Assembly (NCBI RefSeq): GCF_902500215.1
Contig: NZ_CABVOU010000039.1
Span: forward strand, 124,001-188,000
Direction of reading: 5' to 3'
Length of the DNA stretch: 64,000 bases
Source of the DNA: Halomonas lysinitropha
GTDB lineage: Bacteria; Pseudomonadota; Gammaproteobacteria; Pseudomonadales; Halomonadaceae
Made by a program: the position numbers and the translations under genes. A model generated the notes under the pieces. That model was not told the DNA's origin, did no database searches, and was given only the letters and a program-made list of their open reading frames with translations. Below are positions 42,469 to 50,249 of this stretch, one piece after another (positions within the stretch are counted from its first letter, which is position 1; each line of letters opens with the position of its first letter).

Positions 42469-44514
42469 TCAGGTCTTCCAGTTCACCGGTGCGCGGGGAT
42501 CCGGCTCGTAGGCGAAATAGGTGCCAGTGCGTACCGTTCGCTCCAGGTGCTCGCCGAGGCTCGAATGGTGCCGAGCGATCCGATCCAGGGCGTAGCGCAG
42601 CGAACGGGTCGTGCTGGTGCGTGCGCGCTCCACGCCACCGCCGACGGTCCGGGCCCGACCGTTCAGGCCGACGCCGCGGCGGAGCTCGTCGACGAGAAAC
42701 TGGCGATCGGCACGCGCCAGTTCCGCGCGGTGCAGGTCGTTGTTCGCCTCGGCCTCCGCGATGTCCTCTTCCGTCTCGGCGAGCCGCTGCCGATAGGCCT
42801 CGCGCGCCTTCGAATCGAACACCTCCAGACCGCACTGGCGAGTGGCGACAAGCTCCTCCGCAGGCCCGCCGGTGGTGAGCGCCCCGCGCTCCACCGATAC
42901 CAGGTCGAGGACGTGGAACTCCCGGCCGGGCGCCGTCAGCAGGCGTTCCAGATAGCGCATGCCCTTGAGGTCCCTCAAGTGGACGGTGGTGCCACCGAAG
43001 GTCACCGTTCGCATATCCCCCTCGCGGCAGAAGACGCAACGCTCGGGGCTGGCAGTCTGCCCTGAGGGTGTCGCCGGCACCTGTTCGCGAGCCAGTTCCG
43101 CCCAGGGCCCGGCGTTGAGCGCCTCGAAGGCGCGACAGGCGGCGTCGAGCTCCAGCTCGGCCGAGCTGTCGTCGCCCGCCGCGCGGTGCGCTGCGGCGAG
43201 CTCGACACGCAGACTCGCCGCCTCGAACGGCATGCGCAGCGAGATCCATTCCATGACGGCCTCGCTCAGCAGCCGGACCGCCTCGCTTTCCCGCCCGTCG
43301 TGCAGTGCCAGGCGCCCCTGCGCGGCGAGCGCCGAATTGTGCAGTGTGCGGCTCTGGTAGGTCCGGGCGATCTCCGCGAGGTCGGCGGCGGCTTCGCGCG
43401 CTCTGTTATCGTCGCCGGCCGCCAGGGCGATCACTACCTGAGCTTCGCGCAGAGGGGCTCGTCTCAGGCCGCCTGTCGGCGGGCGCTCCTTCGACGGGAT
43501 GTCGAACGGAGACGCCAGGGCGCTCTCGATCATCGCGAAGGCGTCATCGACGCGTCCCTGGGCCAGCCGCAACAACGCCAGCCCCGGTTGAGGGAGCCAG
43601 GCATTCTGGTGCGCCGCCAGGAAGGCATCCTCGGCGCCCGCGAAATCGCCCTTGCGCAGCCGCGCGTTGCCGAGCTCGGTCAATGGCCAGCCGAACTCCC
43701 GCCGCATCCAGGGTCGCAGCTCTTCGCAGGCCAGCAAGGCTTCCTGTTCGGCGGCGTCGCAGGGCCCGCGCAGGCGCATGATCTCCGCCTGGTGCACCCG
43801 GCAGCGGCCGTGGAGGCCCCCGAACGCGGCGCCCTGGCGCCAGCGTTCCATGGCTTCGGTCCATTCTTCGGCTCGGTCGTGCTGGCCGATCCACTGCATC
43901 GCGCAGATGAGCTCGCACCACATCTGCCCGGTGGTGAGGGGGTCGAGGTTGCCCGAGCTAAGCGCCACGGCCACATCGTCCAGGGCGCTCAGCCCTTCAT
44001 CGAGCTCGCCGTCATGGATGCGGACCCGGGCCAGGGCCACCTGGCCGATGATCGAGGGGGGCGCTAGGCTGTGCCGTTGCCCGCCGTCGATGGCCCTTTG
44101 GGCCCACTGCCCCGTGCCCGGCATGTCGCCACACATCAGGCGCTCGTAGGTCCGTACCGCGGCGAGCCACGCCCAGACCGGGCTATCGGGCGCGTCTTCC
44201 ACCAGGCGTTCCGCCCGCGACAGCCAGGCCCGCACGGTGGCCATCAGGCCCGTGTCCATCATCAGGTACATGCCCACCATGACCGCGGCGAACGCCGCCT
44301 CGTGGGTGCGGTGGTCTTCCAGGTGCAGGTGGTAGAGCTCGCCATAGGCGGCCAGCGTGCCTTCCAGATCGCCGGCCCCATACGCCGCCTGGGCGCGCAG
44401 CTCGAGCAGCTCGGCCGAGACTGGTGCGGACAGCCCGGCGAGCAGCTGCTGTGCCCGGATGAAGTCGCCGCCGTCGAGGGCAGCGCGAATCGGCGCTAGA
44501 TCCGTTCCAGTCAT
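42469..44514 (-). CDS. TPR protein with C-terminal winged-helix-like regulatory domain
   Basis: The ATG at 44514, after GGAGGG, gives 681 residues; an upstream frame exists but lacks a good site. Residues 1-480 are helical TPR-like repeats. The last 180 residues (VTFGGTTVHLRDLKGMRYLE to LERTVRTGTYFAYEPDP) match a DNA-binding-like C-terminal module that I recall from actinobacterial AAA-type regulators and cyclases; here no ATPase part is present. A CVFC motif just before the module could bind a metal or sense redox state. It is divergent from the truncated haemoglobin gene, 103 bases apart, and could regulate it. Confidence 0.75.
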   Translation of the reverse strand: MTGTDLAPIRAALDGGDFIRAQQLLAGLSAPVSAELLELRAQAAYGAGDLEGTLAAYGELYHLHLEDHRTHEAAFAAVMVGMYLMMDTGLMATVRAWLSRAERLVEDAPDSPVWAWLAAVRTYERLMCGDMPGTGQWAQRAIDGGQRHSLAPPSIIGQVALARVRIHDGELDEGLSALDDVAVALSSGNLDPLTTGQMWCELICAMQWIGQHDRAEEWTEAMERWRQGAAFGGLHGRCRVHQAEIMRLRGPCDAAEQEALLACEELRPWMRREFGWPLTELGNARLRKGDFAGAEDAFLAAHQNAWLPQPGLALLRLAQGRVDDAFAMIESALASPFDIPSKERPPTGGLRRAPLREAQVVIALAAGDDNRAREAAADLAEIARTYQSRTLHNSALAAQGRLALHDGRESEAVRLLSEAVMEWISLRMPFEAASLRVELAAAHRAAGDDSSAELELDAACRAFEALNAGPWAELAREQVPATPSGQTASPERCVFCREGDMRTVTFGGTTVHLRDLKGMRYLERLLTAPGREFHVLDLVSVERGALTTGGPAEELVATRQCGLEVFDSKAREAYRQRLAETEEDIAEAEANNDLHRAELARADRQFLVDELRRGVGLNGRARTVGGGVERARTSTTRSLRYALDRIARHHSSLGEHLERTVRTGTYFAYEPDPRAPVNWKT

Positions 44515-44536
44515 CGCTTGGCCCTCCTTGTTCCGG

Positions 44537-44555
44537 TTGTCACAAGGATTGTCAC
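44537..44555. promoter_or_regulatory. Direct repeats between regulator and haemoglobin genes
   Basis: TTGTCAC occurs at 44537-44543 and again at 44549-44555, 12 bases apart, a little over one DNA turn, in the 103-base divergent gap. This spacing suits two protomers of a regulator on one DNA face. No promoter boxes could be assigned with confidence. Confidence 0.4.
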
Positions 44556-44617
44556 GCTCTTTGGGGTAGGTGCCCAGTACACCTGACGAGCAACCATCCA
44601 AAAGAGGAGGATCTGCC

Positions 44618-44986
44618 ATGAGTGACACCCTTTACGAAAGGCTCGGCGGTCACGCCGGTATTGACAAGCTGGTCAATCGCATCGTCGACCTCCACCTCGA
44701 GAACGAGGTCGCCGGACCAAGGTACCGAGCCCTCGACGAAGAGGCAATTGACCACGCCCGCGAGAAGGTCAAGGAGTTCCTCGCGGCCGGCTCCGGCGGG
44801 CCGGTGGAATACACCGGGCGCTCGATGATCGAGACGCACACCGGGATGAACGTCAGTGCGGCCGAATTCGTCGCCGTGGTCGACGACATCATGCAGGCCA
44901 TGCAGGAGATGGAATATCCGCAGCCGGTCTGCAACGAAGTTCTGGGCGTTGCCTATTCGCTCAAGGAGGAAATCATTCATCTATAG
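44618..44986 (+). CDS. Truncated haemoglobin, group I-like
   Basis: The 122-residue protein starts after AAGAGGAGG. LYERLGGHAGIDKLVNRIVD is the start of truncated globins, and the proximal histidine is His74 in SMIETHTGMNVSAAEF. Where most members have Phe-Tyr at B9-B10, this protein appears to read Leu25-His26, so the distal pocket may differ. Family members bind oxygen, nitric oxide or both and often act as NO dioxygenases. It is divergent from a TPR/winged-helix regulator with a CVFC motif, which suggests a gas-responsive pair; that is an inference. Confidence 0.9.
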   Translation: MSDTLYERLGGHAGIDKLVNRIVDLHLENEVAGPRYRALDEEAIDHAREKVKEFLAAGSGGPVEYTGRSMIETHTGMNVSAAEFVAVVDDIMQAMQEMEYPQPVCNEVLGVAYSLKEEIIHL

Positions 44987-45424
44987 GCTGACCGTTCCAG
45001 CACATCAGTCCTCGCCGGACGGCTTCTCAGACCGCCCGGCGGATGGAGCACCAGCCGTAACTTCCATGGTGGTGGAGTGCTCCCGGGCTGATCCTGCTCG
45101 GGGGCGCAGTGATGGTGGGGCCGGCCCAGCTGGTCGCTCAAGGCATAGTCGAGCACCAGGGGGGGGGAAGAGGGTGTCGCCGAGGCGCGCCTGCGCCCAT
45201 TGGATGTCTGCCAGTGCGATCATGCGTGAAGCGTAGCCGTTGACCGGCCCCGGGACAAAACCCCGAGGTGCAGGGCGGAGCGGATGCGGCAAGGGGCAGG
45301 CCTTACACCCTAGCCCCTTATTATCGTAGGGTTAGCAAGCGTCAGCGTACCGGACGCATCTCGATGGCCGGGACGGCTGCCGGCAAGCGCGGCGATCATG
45401 GAGCACCACAAGAGGACCCCCCAG
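44987..45424. other. 438-base gap with a gene remnant and a possible hairpin
   Basis: The gap between the haemoglobin and acetyltransferase genes holds a threonine ammonia-lyase remnant (listed separately) and an inverted repeat near 45292-45320 (AAGGGGC and GCCCCTT). A run of nine G lies near 45163-45171. No intact gene is visible. Local ORFs on either strand are out of frame with anything recognisable. Confidence 0.6.
45124..45223 (-). pseudogene. Remnant of a threonine ammonia-lyase start
   Basis: Read on the minus strand from an ATG at 45223, the peptide MIALADIQWAQARLGDTLFP is followed, after a one-base frame shift in a C/G run, by LVLDYALSDQLG. This is the N-terminal start of PLP-dependent threonine dehydratases (ADIxxAxxRL...TPLxxS). 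The sequence then stops resembling the family, so only about 35 codons remain. It marks a deletion at the edge of the suspected island. Confidence 0.5.
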
Positions 45425-45895
45425 ATGCCGGAACGGATCCGCATTGCTCGCCTCAAGGACGACTCGCCCCATGTGGCCATCCTCGCCGAGTGGGCTCACG
45501 ACACCTGGGGGCATCTGCACCCCGGCAGACGACTGGACACCGCCATTGCCCTGATGCGCGATGAATGCGGCGCGGGAGGGGTGCCGTCGGTGTTCGCGGC
45601 CCTGTTGGACGATGCGCCGGTGGGCATGGCCAGCCTGGTGGCCGACGACATGAGCGATCGTCGCGACCTGACACCCTGGCTGGCTTCGGTCTTCGTGCGG
45701 TCCGAATGGCGTGGCCGGGGCATCGCCTCGCGACTGGTCCAGCGCGTGGAAGAAGAAGCTCGGGCGCATGGTCACGACCGCCTCTATCTCTACACGCCGG
45801 ATCAGCAGGCACTCTATCGACGGCTGGGATGGCGTGATCTCGAGCGGCGCGACTACCGCGGCGAGGCGGTGACTATCATGCGTCGTGATTGCTGA
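45425..45895 (+). CDS. GNAT-family acetyltransferase
   Basis: The ATG at 45425 gives 156 residues; an ATG at 45398 is also open. The GNAT fold is shown by LTPWLASVFVRSEWRGRGIA, the acetyl-CoA-binding RxxGxA loop, then SRLVQRVEEEARAHG and LYLYTPDQQALYRRLGWRD. It transfers an acetyl group to an amine; the substrate is unknown. It lies between the haemoglobin gene and an EamA transporter on the same strand, with 37 bases to the latter. Confidence 0.88.
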   Translation: MPERIRIARLKDDSPHVAILAEWAHDTWGHLHPGRRLDTAIALMRDECGAGGVPSVFAALLDDAPVGMASLVADDMSDRRDLTPWLASVFVRSEWRGRGIASRLVQRVEEEARAHGHDRLYLYTPDQQALYRRLGWRDLERRDYRGEAVTIMRRDC

Positions 45896-45932
45896 GCGAA
45901 CGTCGAACTTACCGGTGCCATAAGGAGGTTAC

Positions 45933-46802
45933 ATGGCAAAATTGAGTACGCTATTCGTGATGCTGGCCGCGCTGTTCTGGGGGCTGTCAGGTGGCATTGG
46001 TGGCGTGCTCATGGACGATGGCTGGGAACCCCTTGTCGTCTCGTTCTACCGGGGTGCGATCGGGCTGGTGTTCGTGGCTGTCTGGCTGGCGTTGCGCCCG
46101 AGCGGCAGCGGCCTGGCCGATCGCCGTCTCTGGTTCTGGGCGGCGATTGCCGGTCTCGGCGTGGCCGGCAATTTCACCTTCTACTTCATCAGTATTTCCG
46201 AGGGCAGCGTGGCGGTGGCGGCGACGCTGATGTATTGCGCGCCAGTCTTCGTCTTTCTCGTCTCCTTTGCCCTCAGGCTCGAGCAGCCCACGCCGCTCAA
46301 GTGGGTCGCCATCGCCATGGTCATGCTGGGGATCGTGCTGCTGACGCGTATCTACGACATCCAGCCAGGCGGTGTCACCCCCATCGGCGTTGCCGCGGGG
46401 CTGCTTTCCGGGCTCTCCTATGCGCTCTTCATCTTCGGCTTCAAGTATGCGGCACCCCACGGCAGCCCCCAGGCCATTCTCGTCATCGCGTTCACGGTGC
46501 TGGCGCTCATCCTGTTCTCGCTCGGCGATACCCAGCAGACCCTTTCGGCGTTGAGCACCCCGAGCTGGCCACTCTTCGTCACCCTGGGCGTGCTCGGTGC
46601 CGGCGTATCCTTCATCCTCTATATCGTCGGCCTCAACTACACCGCCCCGGCCGTGGCCTCCATCGTGGCGATGGTCGAGCCGGTCACGGCGTCGCTGTTC
46701 GGCGTCGTGGTGCTCGATGAAAGCCTGGGCATGATCCAACTCCTCGGCATGGGCCTGATTCTGATCACGGTGACCACGCTGAGCGTCTCCTCGAGCGCTT
46801 GA
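45933..46802 (+). CDS. EamA/DMT-family transporter
   Basis: The 289-residue protein has about ten membrane segments in two EamA repeats: LFVMLAALFWGLSGGIGGVL opens the first and PIGVAAGLLSGLSYALFIFG the second. The late PAVASIVAMVEPVTASLFGV is a hallmark of the family. It should export a small metabolite such as an amino acid or purine. TAAGGAGG precedes the ATG. It converges with the small winged-helix gene, 12 bases apart. Confidence 0.92.
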   Translation: MAKLSTLFVMLAALFWGLSGGIGGVLMDDGWEPLVVSFYRGAIGLVFVAVWLALRPSGSGLADRRLWFWAAIAGLGVAGNFTFYFISISEGSVAVAATLMYCAPVFVFLVSFALRLEQPTPLKWVAIAMVMLGIVLLTRIYDIQPGGVTPIGVAAGLLSGLSYALFIFGFKYAAPHGSPQAILVIAFTVLALILFSLGDTQQTLSALSTPSWPLFVTLGVLGAGVSFILYIVGLNYTAPAVASIVAMVEPVTASLFGVVVLDESLGMIQLLGMGLILITVTTLSVSSSA

Positions 46803-46814
46803 CACCCCCCTCCT

Positions 46815-47117
46815 TCAATCGCCATCGATGTTCCCGCTCTTGGCGCTGGTGCGTACGAGCAGATCCAGCAGGTCGCCGATGTTCAGTGCGATGACATCGT
46901 CGTTGATCTGGCGTTGCGACTGGATTTCGTAGCGGTTGCGGCGTCCGACGCGCTGCCTGTTCACGTAGTCGTTGTCGACGAGATCGGCGACCACGGCATG
47001 GGCTCGCCGTTCGGTAATGCCGAGGGCGGTCGCGATGTCCCGGAGCCGGATGTCCGGCTCCCCGGCAATGATCAGCAATACCCGTGCATGGGTGGTAAGG
47101 AAACTCCAGCGTGTCAT
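46815..47117 (-). CDS. Small winged-helix transcriptional regulator (MarR-like)
   Basis: The 100-residue protein opens TRWSFLTTHARVLLIIAGEP and continues with a winged helix (IRLRDIATALGITERRAHAV, then VADLVDNDYVNRQRVGRRNR). This short MarR-like family is, from memory, common in Actinobacteria and rarer in gammaproteobacteria. It is divergent from the hybrid histidine kinase across a 126-base AT-rich region that has an ACTCGAGT palindrome, and may regulate both genes. Confidence 0.85.
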   Translation of the reverse strand: MTRWSFLTTHARVLLIIAGEPDIRLRDIATALGITERRAHAVVADLVDNDYVNRQRVGRRNRYEIQSQRQINDDVIALNIGDLLDLLVRTSAKSGNIDGD

Positions 47118-47243
47118 TCGTATGTCCGATTGCTATGTCGAAGGATCTCAATTCACTCGAGTAATTATTCTAGCAATAAAATACATGTAAAAAATTTCTA
47201 TAATTATGGTAAAGATAGGGGTCCAGGACGCGAGGGACCAATC
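47118..47243. promoter_or_regulatory. AT-rich divergent promoter region
   Basis: The stretch from about 47140 to 47215 is strikingly AT-rich against the GC-rich window. It holds the palindrome ACTCGAGT (47155-47162), flanked by AATT on both sides, which sits 38 bases before the winged-helix start, and a perfect -10 box TATAAT (47199-47204) pointing to the kinase gene. A matching -35 box is not clear. Binding of the winged-helix regulator here is an inference. Confidence 0.55.
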
Positions 47244-50200
47244 ATGCTGGATACGACGCTCGATCTCCACGCCGGCGAAACCGGTGCACACCTCCTTAAT
47301 GTGATGGCTCGCGTCAAGGAAGGCGACTTCACGGCGCGCATGCCGCTCGATTGGACGGGTGTGCCCGGCAAGGTCGCCGACGGGCTCAATGACATCATCA
47401 TCGCCAACCAGTCACTCGAGCGAGAGCTGGCCAGGGTGAGCGATCTCGTGGGCACCGAGGGTCGCCTTTCGCAGCGGGCGTCACTGGTGGGGCAGACCCA
47501 GGCATGGTCAAAAAGTATCGGCTCGGTCAACAGCCTCATCGAGGCCCTGGCCGCTCCCGTCGGCGAGATGCGGGATGTCATCGGTGCCGTTGCCGTTGGC
47601 AACCTGAGTCAGCGGGTGTCCGCTGATGTGCGTGGCGAGATGCTTGACCTCAAGGAGACCATCAACGGCAACGTCGATCAGCTCAACGTCTTCGTGTCGG
47701 AGGTCACGCGAGTGGCGCGGGAGGTGGGTACCGAAGGCAAGCTCGGCCAGGCAGCCGCCTCATCACTCGAGGTGCATGGCGCCTGGAAGGATGTCATCGA
47801 GAGCATGAACCTGATGGCCGGGAACCTGACGGGCCAGGTACGCAATATCGCCGAGGTGACCACGGCCGTGGCCAACGGGGACCTGAGCAAGAAGATCACG
47901 ATCGACGTCAACGGCGAGTTCCTCGAGTTGAAGAACACCGTCAACTCGATGGTCGATCAACTCAACGCCTTCGCCGGGGAGGTTACCCGTGTGGCACGTG
48001 AAGTGGGTGTCGAAGGGGAGTTGGGTGGCCAGGCACGGTCGACGGAGATCGGCGGTGTCTGGAAGGATCTGACCGACAACGTCAATCAGCTCGCGGCCAA
48101 TCTCACCGACCAGGTGCGTGCCATCGCCGAAGTCGCTGCTGCCGTCACGGAGGGAGACCTCACCCGACAGGTCAACATTGAAGCCCGCGGCGAGGTGGCG
48201 GCGCTGATGGACAGCCTCAACGAGATGATTCGCAACCTGCGGGAGACGACTCGCCAGAACCTCGAGCAGGACTGGCTGAAGACGAACCGGGAACGTTTCA
48301 CCCGCATGCTGCAAGGACAACGTGACCTTAGCACGGTCTCGAGCACGATCCTCTCCGAGCTGGCGCCCCTCGTCTCTGCCCAGCACGGTGTCTTCTATAC
48401 GATGACTGGATCGAGCGATGCGACCGATCCGGTACTCACTCTCCAGGCGGGCTACGCCTTCGAGGAGCGCCGAACGCTCTCGACCAGGTTCCGTCTGGGC
48501 GAGGGCCTTGTCGGGCAGTGCGCGAAGGAGAAGAAGCGAATCCTGCTGACGGAGGTTCCCGGCGATTACGTGCGAATCAACTCGGGATTGGGTGCGTCGC
48601 CGCCGCTCAACATCGTCGTCTTGCCGATATTGTTCGAGGGGTCGGTGCGCGCCGTGGTCGAGCTCGCCTCCTTCAATGCCTTCACCGAGACTCACCTGAC
48701 GTTCCTCGATCAGTTGGCCGAGAGCATAGGACTCGTCTTGAACTCGCTGGAGGCCAACACCCTGACCGAGACGCTACTGGCGCAGGCCCAGTCCCTGGCA
48801 GAGGAGCTGCGAACGCAACAGGAGGAGCTGCGCGCTTCCAATGAAGACCTTGGAAAACAGGCTGAATTGCTTGCCGAACAGAACACCGAAGCCGAAGCAT
48901 CCAGGGATCTGCTCGAGGAGAAGGCCGGCCAGCTCACCCTCTCGTCGAAGTACAAGTCCGAGTTCATCGCCAACATGTCCCATGAACTCCGTACCCCCCT
49001 GAACAGCCTGCTGATGCTCGCCGAACAGCTCGAGACGAACCCGGACGGCAACATGACGGCCGTCCAGGTGGAGTACGCCAGCGTCATCCGCTCCTCGGGA
49101 CAGGATCTCCTGGCGCTGCTCAACGGGATCCTCGACCTGGCCAAGGTCGAGTCCGGAACGGTCGTCGCGACACTCGCCGAGGTCTCCGTCGAAGCGCTCT
49201 GCGAGACGTTGCGCAGTGAGTTCGCACCCGCGGCAAAGGTCCAGGGCCTCGAGTTCTCTATCGAGATCGCTCCCGGCTGCCCGACGAGTCTCGTCACCGA
49301 CCTGCAGCGCCTGCGGCAGATCCTCAAGAACCTGCTCGCGAACGCGTTCAAGTTCACCACCGAGGGTGGCATCCGTGTGAGTATCGGGTCTGCGCAGAGT
49401 GGATGGCGTGCCGAGAACACTGCCTTGGAGCTTGCTTCAGCGGTCATCGCGTTCTGCGTCAGCGATACGGGTATCGGGATCAAGCCCGAAGACCACGACC
49501 GGATCTTCGAGGAGTTTGCCCAGTGTGACGGCTCCACGGGTCGTTCCTATGGAGGCACCGGGCTCGGCCTCTCGATCAGTCGCAAGCTGGCGAGCCTGCT
49601 CCATGGCGAGATCACGGTCTCCAGCACGCCGGGCCAGGGGAGCGCGTTCACGCTCTTTCTGCCCGTGGAGGAGACAACCGGCCAGGCGAAGCCGGTCGAT
49701 AAACCCGTCATGACCTCGCAGGCAAAGAGACCTCCTCTCCCGACCGAACCGGCACGTCCTGTCTTCCACCATCCGGTTGTCGAGCCCGGTCGGCTGAAAG
49801 AGAAGGCACCATCCTCGCCCGCCACCCTGCACCCGGCTCGGCAGGCGCCCGCGGACCTCAAGGGCACCCGAGTGCTTGTCGTCGACGACGACTTCCGCAA
49901 CCTCTTCGCGTTGACCGCGCTGCTCGAGCGTTCGCGGGCGAAAGTGCTCACCGCGGAGAGCGGCGCCGACGCCCTTGCCCTGCTCGTCGACGATGGCGGG
50001 GCCGTCGATATCGTCCTCATGGACATCATGATGCCGGTCATGGACGGGTACGAGACCATCCGCGCAATCCGCAGCCTCGAGGGGCTGAGAGACCTGCCGA
50101 TCATCGCCGTGACCGGCAAGGTCGTCAGCGGCGAACGCGAGCGTTGCATCGCAGCCGGCGCCAACGACTATGTTCCCAAGCCCGTCGACACGAATGAGCT

Positions 50201-50249
50201 CCTCAGGGCACTCGAGCCGTGGCTCCAGCAGGCGGTAACCCTACCTTGA
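47244..50249 (+). CDS. Soluble multi-HAMP hybrid histidine kinase (HAMP-GAF-HisKA-HATPase-REC)
   Basis: The ATG at 47244 gives 1001 residues without membrane segments. Residues 1-345 hold repeated HAMP units (for example [20 protein letters not shown] and [20 protein letters not shown]). A GAF domain spans about 350-510 and a coiled coil 510-560. HisKA has [16 protein letters not shown] with His580. The ATPase has the N and G boxes ([24 protein letters not shown]). A receiver domain ends the protein with Asp927 in [14 protein letters not shown]. The HAMP chain resembles Nik1/Os-1-type kinases. It overlaps the next gene, so phosphate may pass to that protein. Confidence 0.93.
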   Translation: MLDTTLDLHAGETGAHLLNVMARVKEGDFTARMPLDWTGVPGKVADGLNDIIIANQSLERELARVSDLVGTEGRLSQRASLVGQTQAWSKSIGSVNSLIEALAAPVGEMRDVIGAVAVGNLSQRVSADVRGEMLDLKETINGNVDQLNVFVSEVTRVAREVGTEGKLGQAAASSLEVHGAWKDVIESMNLMAGNLTGQVRNIAEVTTAVANGDLSKKITIDVNGEFLELKNTVNSMVDQLNAFAGEVTRVAREVGVEGELGGQARSTEIGGVWKDLTDNVNQLAANLTDQVRAIAEVAAAVTEGDLTRQVNIEARGEVAALMDSLNEMIRNLRETTRQNLEQDWLKTNRERFTRMLQGQRDLSTVSSTILSELAPLVSAQHGVFYTMTGSSDATDPVLTLQAGYAFEERRTLSTRFRLGEGLVGQCAKEKKRILLTEVPGDYVRINSGLGASPPLNIVVLPILFEGSVRAVVELASFNAFTETHLTFLDQLAESIGLVLNSLEANTLTETLLAQAQSLAEELRTQQEELRASNEDLGKQAELLAEQNTEAEASRDLLEEKAGQLTLSSKYKSEFIANMSHELRTPLNSLLMLAEQLETNPDGNMTAVQVEYASVIRSSGQDLLALLNGILDLAKVESGTVVATLAEVSVEALCETLRSEFAPAAKVQGLEFSIEIAPGCPTSLVTDLQRLRQILKNLLANAFKFTTEGGIRVSIGSAQSGWRAENTALELASAVIAFCVSDTGIGIKPEDHDRIFEEFAQCDGSTGRSYGGTGLGLSISRKLASLLHGEITVSSTPGQGSAFTLFLPVEETTGQAKPVDKPVMTSQAKRPPLPTEPARPVFHHPVVEPGRLKEKAPSSPATLHPARQAPADLKGTRVLVVDDDFRNLFALTALLERSRAKVLTAESGADALALLVDDGGAVDIVLMDIMMPVMDGYETIRAIRSLEGLRDLPIIAVTGKVVSGERERCIAAGANDYVPKPVDTNELLRALEPWLQQAVTLP

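Noticed and set aside
45268..45564. Small ORF overlapping the acetyltransferase start
   Set aside because: No family similarity and poor codon bias; the acetyltransferase frame explains the region.
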